Part shown: positions 46,773-59,170 of the stretch, one piece after another
How positions within the stretch are numbered: position 1 is the stretch's first letter
How the letters are laid out: every line of letters starts with the position of its first letter
Assembly (NCBI GenBank): GCA_015680685.1
Contig: MNCI01005895.1
Location: forward strand, 619,470-683,469
Direction: 5' to 3'
DNA length: 64,000 nt
From: Gnetum montanum
Taxonomy: Eukaryota; Streptophyta; Gnetopsida; Gnetales; Gnetaceae
Made by a program: the position numbers and the translations under genes
The notes under the pieces: model-generated
The model's input: only the letters and a program-made list of their open reading frames with translations
Told to the model about the DNA's origin: nothing
Databases searched by the model: none

Positions 46773-48389
46773 ATGTTCAAAACTTAAGAAAATGGATTAG
46801 TAGTCTCTATAATTCACCAAGTCATATTTTCAATATTGTTAATGACACTACTTTAGTAGTGCAATCACCATACTCATGTTAAATTTTCATAATAAACACA
46901 TGAGGACTTGAGTATATTAGGAATATAGATATATATAGAAACATTTTTTCAATGAAGAATAATCAATTTTAAAAGTACACATCCCTTAGCATAGATAGTG
47001 TAGGGCCGATGATGAGAAACCAATTAAGTGCTACCCCTTATTTGTTCACATAGAAGGTTAGAAATAATGAGGTACGTACCTTTTAGTTGATATCCAAAGA
47101 TCAAAATTTGAGCATTGAAGATTATGTAACCTATCATTGAGTCAATAAGCCATTAGTAACCAATATCTCTTAGTTTTATAATCATATAATATTTTCCTCC
47201 TTTTGAAATATCAGTATAAGACATATTAATTTCATGGTAGATAAAAAATTCAAATTCAACTATTAAGACAAAGAAATACATCTTTTTATGCTAAATATAT
47301 CAAAAGATCAAATAGAAATCATAAAATAATATATGACAATTAGGTTGAGAACAAAGTTAGCAAATATATATATATATATATAACTACACTATTTCTTACC
47401 AAAAGAGATCATATACACCTATTTTAGTTTTAATCTACCATTGAATATCTGAGATCTATAAGGTAAGTACTTCTCAACTCATATAAGTAGTAAGGGCCTT
47501 AGGTACTTAATAAGATACAATTTTAAATGATATCATGAACCATTAAAACCCTAACATAGAGCTCATAGGAAGTTTATATAACATATAAAGTTCAAGAGAT
47601 TTCAATAAAGATCATCTTTAGGAAAGGATTTTAAAAGATCAATAAATAGATGTCATCTATTAATTTCAAAAACTTATCAAAAGAAAATGCTCTTTCTTGT
47701 TCATATTTAGTTGAGGGTGTGGGAGTAAAAGTCTTAAAAGGCTCCCCCTACGTTAGCGGCCTACAAGAAGATAATTAGAGATGAGGTATAGGCTCCCCCT
47801 GCATATGTGTAGATAACATTATTATTTTAATGCTCTCTTTGGGATTTTTTAGATCAGCTTGATCTTTTATAAAAAGTAGTTGTCATGGTTCTTTTACTAC
47901 AAAATTACTATCCTTGCAATGCAACATTAAGATTAAGTGTGGAGACTAAGGTCTCTTATTAATAGTACTTCATGATAATTCCTCTTGAAATATTTCTTTT
48001 CTTAGATGATTTAGGAATTTCATCAAAGGTACTAATCGAAATGCATAAATTATCATATTTCAAAATTCTTTAAAATATATTTTTAAAAAATTGATATAAT
48101 TTCCAGCAAGTAAGGAATTTACCATAACTTACCATACTTGCAATTGAGATGGAAAAGACTAATGATGTTTTAGATGAGGTCCTCTATAATGGAGTATCTT
48201 CTTACCATTTGGTTCTTTTTCATTGGTGCTTTTGTTTAATATTCAAGGTTGTTTATGTAATTCATGATTGAAATATTTTTTATCACCTTTTTTATCATCC
48301 ATATTTTTGAAGACTTTTTCAATTTTCCATTCATCATTATTTCTAGTGGTTGCTTCCTACAAAACATTCTCACTAAAAACCTCTTTTCC
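46773..48389 (-). mobile_element. 3' interior tail of the copia-like element
   Basis: A+T-rich non-coding sequence next to the polypurine tract. It contains two further purine runs on the minus strand, AGGGGGAGCC at 47740-47749 and AGGGGGAGCC at 47790-47799. Extra polypurine tracts are known in long copia lineages such as SIRE/Maximus. No reverse transcriptase or integrase is left; the segment ends where family-G sequence starts near 48390. A (TA)n tract lies at 47364-47382. Confidence 0.5.
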
Positions 48390-50330
48390 TTAGTCAATCT
48401 GCTAATATCCTAGTTGACCCTCATCATTTATTCTCTCAATTGATGCACACTTTCTTCCAAAACATTCTTTTATTATTCAATGGTGGTCAACCTAGAGTTT
48501 TCTGCTATGAGATATTTATTTTCTTCCTAGGTGGTGGTCAATGCCTTTTTATGAGCATAAAATTGTGCTTCTATAATGGAGGCATTCTAGAATACCTTCT
48601 CCTTTTGTTGCTCTATCACTTTATTCTGCTCAGTCAACTTGATGAGCTACTTTGTTATAAATTGCTATAGCTAGTCAAGCACAATAAATCAAATAATATC
48701 CCATCATTCAACTCTCAAGGTATCTAGCTCTCGTTGCAACAATTGTACCTTTGCCTCTATGTGCTTTGCCCTAGTCTCAACCATGACCAGATTTCCTTTG
48801 GTGGCTATGAGGTCTGATTGTGCTATAATGACATCACTAGGGATGTCAAACATGGTGTTCATTGCTTGCCTTATTTGCAGTAGTCGATCTAACACATCCT
48901 CATGTGCCTCAGGAGTCATCAAAGTTTGAGTGAGCATTTTTAAATCTCTGGTTCTAGTAAAGTTTACTAGGGGTACAAAAGGCATATTGAATGATTCTTT
49001 GATGTGATCTATAATTACTTTGGTTGTGTCTACTGCATCCTAATGTTGCATTACCACTACTATGGCACCTTCTTACATTTCAAGCATCACTTGGAAGGAT
49101 GTAGCATTACCAAAGATTTTCCATGACAATTGGTATTTTCCTCCTAATTGTAGTGAAATTTTCCCCCTTATTGAATCTACTGAGATAGTGGACTACATAG
49201 TGTCATCGATGATTCTAAAGATGTTAGATTCCTCTCTACTTCTCCAACACAATGTTTTGGAAATTTTCTAAAAATGGCTCATTGTTGGCCTATAGTCTTA
49301 TGGCAGTGAAGGTGGAACTTGTGGCTCACAATGCTATTCAAGATCTTGTTTAGCTTCTTTTTCAAGTTTTACTTCCTTTTGTTATTTTTGTTCCCCACCA
49401 AGGTCTTTCCTTGGTGGTGCTAGTTTATGGAGTTTAACAAAGGAATCATTTTGTGCCTTCCTAAGAATATCATTTGTGTACCCCAAGATTCCAATGCATT
49501 TACATAGCTTTTGGATTAGGCATGGGAATGGGAGTATTGGGTTCCTTGCATTTTTCTCCTCAGACCACCTCTAAACTTCTATGTAGTATAAATAGGGAAG
49601 GTTGGCTATGTATTTATCCATTAGGATGACACTTTCCTTGGTAGCATAGGTTGAAATTCTGTTAAGTCCCTTAGTTGGGAAGAGATGATACATGCCTATC
49701 TTGAAGTATGCCCTCTCTTCAAGAGTCAGTTCAATATACATCTTGTCATCTTTACCATATGCTCATCTTAGCTATAGCTTTCTCATGTCAAAGTTAGATC
49801 TTGTAGAAATATGGGCTAACTTAACCCCTTTATTTGGTAAACTCAGAGCTTTAGTGATAGCTTTAACTAAAAATGAAACATTGACTCTATAAATGTTGAT
49901 GGTGGTGCTTTCTTCTTTATTGTTTGAAAATTGGTATGTTTTGTTAAGATACTACTCGCCACTATCTAAAATAATTGGTTACAAGGATGGCACCAAGAGT
50001 TATGTCCAAATGAATTCAGGAGTGAATGCTATGAACAGGCCAAAGTTCATCTCCATGATGATTGTGGTCAACATGGATTTCTCTTGAATTTCTTCAAGGC
50101 ATTCCATAGATAACATGAGATGTTGTCTCTATGTAAGAGCTTAGGGTTTTGTAGCCTCTGCTTGGACCAATTTCCCAGTAATAAGAGCCTCTTGATGGAT
50201 GCTGAAGGATTGGGCTTCCTACTCGTTGTGCTCTACATGCTAGCCTTGCTAGCCCCTACCACTCCTTCCAAAGGTCTTGCTTGTGTTCCTCTTTCTGGGG
50301 CTATTTATAATCAATCAAGGATCAGATGTT
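48390..50330 (-). pseudogene. Accessory ORF of family G, decayed (possible plant transposon protein domain)
   Basis: Minus-strand translation, joined by eye across stops, gives a globular region around 49860-49390 with the motifs RSNFDMRKL, YIELTLEERAYFKIGMYHLF, TKGLNRIST and LPFPCLIQKLCK, then a long charged coiled coil to 48390 (the best open piece is 48704-48985, ending VQLLQRELDTLRVE). The first part resembles, from memory, the 'putative plant transposon protein' domain often found in Athila/Tat-type elements; a profile search is needed. The same protein is decayed independently at 56.95-59.2 kb, so it was once under selection. Role unknown; a structural or targeting protein is a guess. 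Confidence 0.5.
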
Positions 50331-50773
50331 ACTAAGGTATTGTTAATAGGTTTATACCTTAGTCATGGAATTAGTTTCATTAAGTTCTTTAGTTCATATG
50401 ATTGCAAAGTTAGAAAAATTTTCAAAAAAATGTCCAAAAAGTGTCTATCTTCTTGTATAACCATACGTAGTTGGTTTCTTTTTCCTTATATGTGGCTTAT
50501 TATTATGGTTATGGTTCCTTGGGTGAAAAAATTAAGGTTTATGGCACTATCACGATTGATGTTTCACTATAACACTTATGGTTTTTAACATTCTTACACT
50601 TTTAATATCCTCTAGGAAGTAGCAAATTGGAAAAAATTGGCACAAGTTTCCCTTGAAAGCACCGCCCGGCCCCCACCCCACAACTAACATGAACACTTGG
50701 GATTCAAATAGGTCAAAATAGTAGTAGAAAGTGGTTGCATAGAGCTCTAAGTCACAACAGAAAATTTGAAAAA

Positions 50774-50781
50774 CTTACCTA
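50774..50781 (-). other. Candidate splice donor in the accessory ORF leader
   Basis: Minus-strand AG|GTAAGT, a perfect plant donor, lies about 45 bp downstream of the TATA box at 50822-50832. It would allow a spliced leader before the accessory ORF. The other copy has a decayed form (TAG|TGAAGC near 59667), so support is limited. Confidence 0.35.
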
Positions 50782-50814
50782 GTTGCAAATGATGAGAATG
50801 AAGTTTTGGCACCA

Positions 50815-50910
50815 TAAGAGTCATATATATAAGTTTTGTTTGCCCTGCTATCAGATATCCGACATTGAGTCCAACCTGATATTGAGTAGTTGATATTGGG
50901 ATACATGAAT
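50815..50910 (-). promoter_or_regulatory. Internal promoter candidate upstream of the accessory ORF
   Basis: Minus strand: CAATATCA, CAATATCAGG, GGATATCTGATAG, then CTTATATATATG at 50822-50832. The arrangement of GATATT/AATATC motifs followed by TATA copies that of the LTR U3. The same order holds in the second element at 59715-59810. Confidence 0.5.
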
Positions 50911-50999
50911 GTGCATTGATTGAGGTTACTAAGCATGAGAAATGAAGCTCTAGGATTGGTTGGAAGATTTGAGGTTAGGTCCATAGTTCTAGTATAAGT

Positions 51000-52240
51000 G
51001 GGAAATTAGTTTCTAGCACTAGAGTCATTAGAAGGTGGAGTTATCCATATGAAAAGCTTTGGAAGATACAATAAAAAGGGTGTTAAATTGATGTTGAGGA
51101 ACGAATCAAGTACATGATAAGGGAAACAACAAAATTTAAAAATTAAGTACTTGGAAGGTGACGAATGGTGTGGTTATGTCAAACAAGTACAAGTCACAAA
51201 AGTTACACAAGTGGGTTCTCCTCAAAGTAGGCTCTAGCCTATGATGCCCTTGTATAACCATGCCTAAAAATGTGTATAGACCTATGAAACAAAACACACA
51301 TATAAAAACCACCAATTGGAGATAATAACTCTATGTTACACAAAACCACAAGTTAGGATCATATGGATAGTGAAATGAGATGGACTATAGAAAGAATTGC
51401 AGAAACTGGGCCATGAGGTATTGCACCAAAGGCACAATGAACCCTTGTGTGTTATTAATGATTAAGTAATCATCAGCCTTTCCTTCCAAGATTCCAACCA
51501 AGTCCAAAAACATTTTAGTGACATCACATCATTTCATCACATCAACTAACTACTATAAGACTATCATAGTTATAAGAAGTAACATCACCTGGTGTTTTTT
51601 CCAAGGGAGAAGTGTATTTATGGCATACATGTTTTTTTATGGTTTTGAGAAGCCACCAACCTTTAAGCATGGGTACATTTCATTCAAATGGGATCCTCTA
51701 AAAATTATTTAGTGCCTATTTAGGTTACTCTTACTTCCATTTTTTGTTGGATCTATAAGGATATAATTACAATTGAAGTAACATGATAGAACATACAGAA
51801 TGGCCAAAGAGAATTCACAAATCCCCTTGAGGTCACACCCTTTACATTTCCCCTTGATTCTGCACTCTTCTACCTACGCACAATGATTATGAATTTATTA
51901 TTAGGTTGGATGACAAAAAGGAATATCATTATACGAGGGTCAGAACCTCTTATTAATGGAATGAGTGGATGGATGACATGGTCTCATTGTACAAAAATTC
52001 AATCCCTTATGACTCACCAACATAGAGAAAACCTAACTTTAATGTGCTACATGATTATTTTATTCACAAGAAAGATTACATGACAAAAAAAATGAAAAAA
52101 GCAGATATAAAACATTTGAAGAAATAGAACAAATTGTATCAAGAAATAAGGAAATGACAAAAAATCGTAAAAAAAAAGATGAAAAACACTTATGAATCCT
52201 AAAGATTAGAATGGGAGGTTTCCCCCATGACTAAAAATTT
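51000..52240 (-). other. Noncoding spacer between accessory ORF promoter and gag
   Basis: Collinear with 59880-61150 and, in part, with 8580-10000. No shared open frame, so it appears untranslated. Confidence 0.5.
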
Positions 52241-54140
52241 GGCTATAATAAGGATTAATAAGTAGATAGATAGGATCCATGCATGTATCAAACATTGGTA
52301 ACTGCTCATTCCCAAGCCACTGGATGTCATAGGTTGATGGTACTTTAGAGAGTAATAGTGAGAATTTGAAGTAGAGGATGTAGAACTAGTTAGAGAAATA
52401 GGACGTTGAACATAATATCCATGTAGTTTTGGCTGATAGGAATCATAGGGCTGATTTGGTGGTGGCCTTCCCCAAGACTATGGTTGATGATAGTGTGGAG
52501 GCTGGTAATAAGTCCTCCTAGGATTGTATGATTCATTGTGGGGCTATCTACAATTACCATGTGGGAAAGCAAATCTCCTATCTATACAAACTTTAGGATT
52601 AATGCACCTACCCAATACTCACATAGATGCTACAAGATCAAACAATGGTCCTTTGAATGGTCATATATGAAAATTTCACATCTATTATCTTCATATATGG
52701 TTGAGTCCATAGCCTTACTTTCTTTAGTAATTTTTCCTATCTGCTGAAAAATGTTCCTAATTATTTCATGGTTCTATTACCTTTATTTATTGTAATCACC
52801 TAGTATGTAATGCATAACCTTCTCCTCTACATTTTCTACCAAAGTTGTAACTTTGTTGTATACCCATTCTAGTACCCTATTATACTTTGCTTCAAGTTTA
52901 GTAATAGACTTTTGTTTTAGCAAGATTTGGTGCAGAATCACCTTATCAAGAGTAATTTATTCCTTCTTACCATAGATATGGACTGCTTCTTTTAAATAGT
53001 TGGGTCCTAGTGATATTTTTTGACATTCTTCCATTTGCATATCTCTCCTTCTTCTTTGGCCATAAGCTCAACTAGCTCTATGATTTGATGAGTTCATAGC
53101 TCATATAATTGACCTAGGGCATACATCCCAAGGGTCTCCATTATTTCATTACAAATTTCATCTATGATGTGGAAAATTTGTCTTTCCTTACAGAAATCAT
53201 GGCCTGGGCATCTATTCACTAAAGAATAATATCTATCTAAGGCCATGTCCAAGGGTTCATGTTGCTCTTGTCTCCATCCTTGGATTTGTCTCCTCATGTT
53301 AGACACTCTTGCATAGGTTTGGTATTTCTTGTTGAAGATTTCTATCATTGTGAACCATCATGAGATTAAATTTGGTTTTAACAATCTATACCACACTTCC
53401 ACTATATCAATTAGTGTCCTAGGAAAGAGCTTAAGCTTTTTCCATTCACTTTCAATGTTGTATGAGACACAAGAATTATGGAAGGCCTATAAATGATGTT
53501 ATGGATCTAAATCATATTCATATACAAATTTAGGAATATTATTCATATCAAGCCTTACTAGGTAACTCTCTTTGTGATTCCTATAGGATATCTTAATTAC
53601 CTTTGTGATCTACATTAGGTTCTTAGTGGCCAACAAGGGTTCATCATTGGTCATGTTGTGATGAAAATTTCTACTTAGCTAATTGTGATGATTTTTCCAA
53701 TGTTCATTCTAATGACCATTAGTGTTCCTGTAACTTTGATTTTTATTTTTATTTTGACCCTATAGTGGAGCTTTATCTCCATACCTATGTTTATCTTCAT
53801 TAGAACTAGATATTGAAGGGGAAGAGGAAGAGGAAGATGATGAACTAGAAGGATTTCCATGGCTTTTATGGTGTTCCCTACAGGCTCTTGATTTAATGTT
53901 TCTTGGTTTTGAGGAGGCCTTAGGCCTTGAGGCCTCTTCTTTTCCAAGACTTACTTCATCTCCTCCAAGGTTGTCTACTTTAGGTGAATGTAGTCTTTGA
54001 GTGTCATCAGGGTAGTCATGAACATAAGAAATCCCTACATAAGGTTGGTCACTCCAATTTTCCTCACCATATATGTCATTAGTTCTCCAATGAAAGTTTT
54101 CGTTATATAGTGCATTATAAGTTTCTTTTAAAAGAGACAT
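52240..54140 (-). pseudogene. Family-G gag polyprotein, decayed
   Basis: The start ATG at 54138-54140 is chosen because it begins a 126-codon frame (to 53760), is shared with the second copy (63598-63600, both starting MSL), and follows the leader directly. Order: acidic then Ser-rich basic region (run of Ser near 53840), gag-type domain with VNRCPGHDFCKERQIFHIID (53094-53348), charged region, zinc-knuckle-like CEIFIYDHSKDHC near 52650-52690, and a Pro/Tyr/Gln-rich tail near 52400-52560. Stops and frameshifts interrupt it in several places. Confidence 0.65.
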
Positions 54141-54248
54141 TGTTGTTGATTTATTATGTGTGTGATTTAATATTTTTTTAAAATATATGTTGTTAATACC
54201 TTTACAGCAATCTTGTATGATATAACGAATCTAGATAACTAACAACAT

Positions 54249-54266
54249 CCCCAGCAATGGTGCTAA
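54249..54266 (-). other. Primer-binding site, tRNA-Asp type (decayed)
   Basis: Minus-strand TTAGCACCATTGCTGGGG abuts the LTR end. The Athila/Tat-type site complementary to tRNA-Asp is TGGCGCCGTTGCCGGGG; differences are mostly C-to-T or G-to-A changes. Confidence 0.6.
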
Positions 54267-55156
54267 CAATGAGTGACCTGGTACCCCTATGTCCAACCAT
54301 ATGAATTAGAAGAATTCACAAATGATTTGGTTGAATTCCATGGATGGGATTAGTTGAGCAACTAAATCATTATGCTTTAATCATAGTTTGCTATCTTCCC
54401 ACTTGGACCAGTGGTAGCTTTGTCATGTATGATTTAGTCCAAAGTGAGGCATGTGGTGTTGCCTAATCCTATACTGCTCCTAATGACAATAAAGAGATAA
54501 TTAATTAAGCTAATGAACAATGGAATGTAAAACCTAAACTAGCCTACGTGTGATGAATATTTTTTTCTGATCATTTTCACACACCTTGGACTTCGTATAA
54601 CCACTATTAGAATTACCAAGTATACATCACTAGATTTGCCAAACAATACACTACTGAGTTATCAAGTAATTATACCTAAACGCTCATGATTAGATATACT
54701 CATTCAACTTAATGATAGGAATCATAAATAAAAATATATAAAAATATTAACTAAGGAAAATAGTAAATAATTAAACAATTTACAATTGAAAGTAGTAATA
54801 ATCTAAGTGGATGCTTCAATGATGGAAGTAATCATGATCTTTGTTTCTAGTCATGTAACATGTCCAAGTACATCACACTCAAATAAGAATGTCATAAAAT
54901 CACAAACATCACACTACAAGCATGCACTCAAAATAATAGAACCTAAATTTAGAAATCTAATAGAGACTATGAAAAATTAACAACTAAGAAAAATTCTCCC
55001 CTAACCATGCATTCAAGTGTTGTATTTATTGGCTAGCACTAAAGAGACAATATTGGATATTTGACATAATTTCTTGAGGCCTAATATTGCATATCTGATA
55101 TCAAGGCCTTGATATCAGGTATCTAGTATAAGAGCTAACACAATGATGACTCATCA
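54267..55156 (-). repeat. 5' LTR of family-G element (890 bp)
   Basis: Starts CAATGAG (decayed TGATGAG) next to the primer site and ends ACTCATCA at 55156. Interior collinear with 55346-56225 and 6890-7854. Confidence 0.75.
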
Positions 55157-55345
55157 CTTCACATATTCAACATTATATTAAAGAAGCATCAAAATTTGAT
55201 TTTAAAAAATTCTTACCTTTGTCCTTACCTTTGAAGCTAGATAAATTAGGGCTTGATTGATTGAATATTTTATCTTTTCTTGTAAGTAGTTATTGGATTC
55301 TTCTTAAAAGAAGAGCTACTTCTTATTCTCTGCTCATATCCTCAT
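55157..55345. other. 189-bp spacer between two family-G elements
   Basis: Non-LTR sequence between the right end of one element and the left end of the next. No target duplication could be matched on the two sides. Confidence 0.5.
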
Positions 55346-56225
55346 TAATGAGTGGTTAGGTAGCCCTATGCCTAACCATATGAATCACAAGTGTTCATGC
55401 ACAATCCAGTCAAATTTCGTGGATGGGACTAGTTATGCATCTAAATCATTATGCCTTGATTGTAGTTTGTTATCTTCTCACTTGGGCTAGTGGTAGCTTT
55501 GTCATGTATGGTTTAGTATAAAGTGAGGCATATGATTCTTAATGGTGTCTAGCCCTAAGCTACTTCTAATGATAATAAATATATTAATTCATTAAGCTAA
55601 TTAATAATGAAAGGTAAATTATAAACTAGCCTATGTGCAACGAGTATTCATCCCTAACCATTTGTACATACCTTGGACTTTGCATAACTATCACTGAGAT
55701 TACCAAGTGACAATCACTGGGTGTACCAAATGATAACATTGATTGGTCACCAAGTAATTACGTTTAAGTACTCATGATTAGTCATACTCATTCCACTTAA
55801 TGATACAAATAAAAAAGAGTAATAAATGAAAACATTAACTAAGGAAAACATTAAATAATTAAACAATTCAAAGTAGTAATAAAGCTAAGTGGATGCTGCA
55901 ATGATGGAAGTAATCTCTATCTTTATTGCTAGACATGCAACATGTCCAAGTATGTCACACTCAAATAAGGATATTGTAGAATCACTTAACATCATAGTAC
56001 AGGCATGCACTGAAAACTAACAAAGCTTGAAATCAAAAACCTAATTTTATCTTCTCTATTTTGTTTTTTAGATTTTCTATATCCCAACCATGCATCTAAG
56101 TGTGGTATTTATAGGCACACATGGAAGAGGCAATATCCAAAGCTCAACATCAAATGTTATGCCCTAATATTGGATACCCAATATCAGATATGTGATATCA
56201 GAGCCATGTAAAACATGACTCATCA
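55346..56225 (-). repeat. 3' LTR of family-G element (880 bp)
   Basis: Starts TAATGAG (decayed TGATGAG) and ends ACTCATCA at 56225. TATA-like CCTATAAATACC lies near 56106-56117 on the minus strand, with AATATT/AATATC palindromes at 56166-56200 upstream in U3. Confidence 0.75.
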
Positions 56226-56238
56226 TAACCCCATAACT
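56226..56238 (-). other. Polypurine tract
   Basis: Minus-strand TTAGTTATGGGGTTA next to the LTR; the counterpart of 7855-7868. Confidence 0.6.
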
Positions 56239-56949
56239 AAATGAAAACTTCTTCTTAATTTAAATAATAAAAAGGAATAAGCTCTTTATAAAATATTGGG
56301 AAGGTATGGGATTATTGACTAACCTAAGTAGACACACAAATTGACTTTTACATGCCACAGTGGTGTTTTACAAAAATGGACATAACATGATAAAACAAAA
56401 AAACTAGGAAAAACTCATGTAGTTTCTGGAGGCAGTGGCTCTTCCATGGGCTACTTTCCTTTGTTGCCAGGCTTCTAGAATTTGTAGTGGTTCAAGAGTG
56501 CCTATAATTTTTCATCCTTTGTTCTTGGATAATGTACCATCTAGGATGTTGAGCTAATGTGTGTTGGAACCAATACATCCCATAGATAGAGAAATTGTGA
56601 GAACATCTTATTAGCTTTCATGTACCAAGCTACAAATTGTCATCATTCCTCCTAAAAGGCCTTGGCATTTTATTTCAATTCATGGTGATCTATCAATCTC
56701 CTACCTAGGTTTAAGGCTACATCTCTTTGTCTGTGGTAGTGAGCCTTAATTACCTCCAATTCTAAGTTTTCCATTTAGAGGTTTTGTAGAGAAATTTTCC
56801 TATCTACAAATTTCTTTTCATATAGTGCATAAGTGGCTACTACTTACTACGCTAGCTTGTTTCTAAGGTGACCTACTATTAACTGGCAACGTTGGCATAT
56901 CGAAAGTTAGCCAATGCGATGTGCTCCTTTAAATATTCAATATGTGGGT
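56239..56949 (-). other. 3' untranslated interior between accessory ORF and polypurine tract
   Basis: Its start aligns with the nested element at 7869-8040 ('ggaaggtatggaattattga'-like segment near 56299 and 7908). No coding signal recognised, although the coiled coil of the accessory ORF may extend into it. Confidence 0.4.
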
Positions 56950-59170
56950 CTTTATTATTTATTTCCATTTGATTGACCAAGGCATAGCTATCCAAGATTG
57001 GCTACCAATTAGGATTTTTTGCTGACATAAAACTAATGAAGGCCTTTTCCATCTAGATTTCTTTTTCATTAATCTGCTTGTACATGCCAATTTTGTTTTG
57101 AAAGTTATCCTTCAATTATTCATGTTTCTTGGCCTTATTTTTCCATGAATTTATCTCAATTGCATATTTTTGATGTATCAAATGAACCTCCTCCATTAAG
57201 AGGATTTGATTTTCTTTGGTCAATCTACTAATGTCTTAGTTGACCCTCACTAGTTATTCTCTCAATTGGTGGATACTTTCTTTCAAGATATTATTTTATT
57301 TTTCTATAGTGGTCAACCTTACATTATCCACAACAAGATATTTATTTTCTTGTTATGTGGTGGTTAATGCCTTTGCATGGGAATATGCTTGAGCTTCAGT
57401 AGCTGAGGCATTCTAGACTATCTTCTCCTTCACTTCCTCAATAATTTTGTTTTGTTCAATCAATTAGTACAGCTACTCCATTCAGAATTGTTTTAGTTGG
57501 TTAGATGTGATAAATTAGGCAGGGTCTTGTCTTTTAGCTCTCAAGGTAACAAGCTCTTTTTGTAGTCTTAACAATTTGATTTTTGCATGCTTCGCCCTAG
57601 TCCTTATCATGACTAGCTTTCCTTCTATGGTGATGAGGTTTGGCTAAACTATAGTGACAACTGAGGATGTCATGAATAGTTTTCATCACTTGTCTAATCT
57701 ATAGTAGTCTATCAAGTACATCCTCATGGGGATGTAGGAGTTATCAAAGTCCTAGCTAGCATTTGGACAACTCTGGTCCTATTGAAATCTATCAGAGGCA
57801 TAATAGGAACATTACAAGTTTCTTTAATGTGATTTGTAATGACTTTTCCTACACCTGATACATCTTAGTGCTACATGACCATGATGGTAGAACCTTATTC
57901 TATTTCAAAAATTACTTAAAAATATGCGACATTCCTAGAGATCTACTATGACTATTAGGATTCTTCTCTTGACTATAAAGAAATTTTTCCTCTTGATGGA
58001 TTAGTAGAAATGATGGGTTGTATGACATCATGATGATTTGGAAGAGGTTTAATTTGTGCCTACTTCCCCAACTGAGAGTTTTAGCAATGTGTTGCAGATG
58101 GCTCATTGCAAGTTGGTAATCTTGTGGTGGTGGTGTTGGAACTTGTGGCTCTCACCATTGCTTATGCTCTTCCTCTATTTCCTTTTCTGGTTCTAGCTCC
58201 TATTCTGGTTCTTATTCTTGTTTCTCATGAAGGTCTTTCCTTAGTGTTTTTGGTTTAAGCAGCTAAGTGAAAGAAGCATTTTGAGCCCTCCTAGGAACAT
58301 CATTGGTGTATCCTAGGATTTTAACACACTTGCACAACTTCCTAATCAAGCAAGGAAATGGAAGTGTTGGCTTTCCTACCTTCTTTTCTTCAAACTTCCT
58401 TTGAATTTACTTATAGTATAATTGGGGAATATTGGCATTGTATTTTTCCATTAATATTGCACTTCCCTTAGCTATTTAGGTTGAGATTCTATTAGGCCCT
58501 TTAGTTAGGAAGAGGTGATATGTGCCTATCTTAAAATAACTACTCTCTTCCAAAGTCAACTCATTGTATATTTTCTTATATTTATTATATGCTCTCTTTA
58601 GCCACAACTCTCTAATTTTTAGATTAGACCTTATGGATAGATGTACCAACTTGGCCTCCAAAATTGACAAATCCAAAGCCTCTATGATTACCTTGATTGA
58701 AAATGAGACAGTGACTCTACTAATGTTAACTATGGTGCCTTCTTCCTTGTTATGCCAAAATTGGCACGTCTCACTAAGCTACCATTTCCCACTTTCTAAA
58801 AGGATGTGCTATAATGAAAATACATAGAGTAGAGTTTAAAATACCTTAAGGGAAAATGTCATAAATGGCCCAAATTTTATTTTCACAATGACTGTGTCCA
58901 ACATGGATTTCTCTTGGATGGCTTCGAGGCATTCCCATGATAATGTAAAGTGTTTTCCTTGCATTGGAACTTCTTATTCTAAAGTATCTCCTTGAACTAA
59001 CTGCTCTATAACAAGAGCCTCTTAATGATGTTGAATGACTAGGCCTCCTATTTTTCATGTTTCACTGGTGAGCCTTGTTCTCCTAGGTGGCCTCTGCCAC
59101 CTCTCGAGCATTTGGTTGCACCTTGTGAAGGTCCTTCTTGTCCTCCTCTTTTTGGGGTCATCAGTAATCA
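56950..59170 (-). pseudogene. Accessory ORF of family G, second copy, decayed
   Basis: The globular part has RSNLKIRELWLKRAY, ELTLEESSYFKIGTYHLF and TKGPNRIST within the open frame 58476-58676, then LPFPCLIRKLCKCVKILGY near 58305-58365. The coiled coil follows, for example HAKIKLLRLQKEL near 57560-57600, and continues past 57300. Residues shared with the copy at 48.39-50.33 kb are the structured ones (ELTLEE, YFKIG, TKG.NRIST, LPFPCLI.KLCKC), which fits an ancestral selected protein. The reading frame is broken several times here. Confidence 0.5.

Larger units (their letters stand above)
48390..55156 (-). mobile_element. Family-G element, left-truncated, with accessory ORF, gag and 5' LTR
   Basis: On the minus strand: 5' LTR 54267-55156, primer site 54249-54266, gag about 54140-52240, noncoding spacer, promoter-like region, accessory ORF about 50330-48400. 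Its 3' end, including the 3' LTR, is missing at 48390, where copia-like sequence abuts. It parallels the element at 55346-64000 throughout. No protease, reverse transcriptase or integrase was found between gag and the accessory ORF. Confidence 0.7.
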
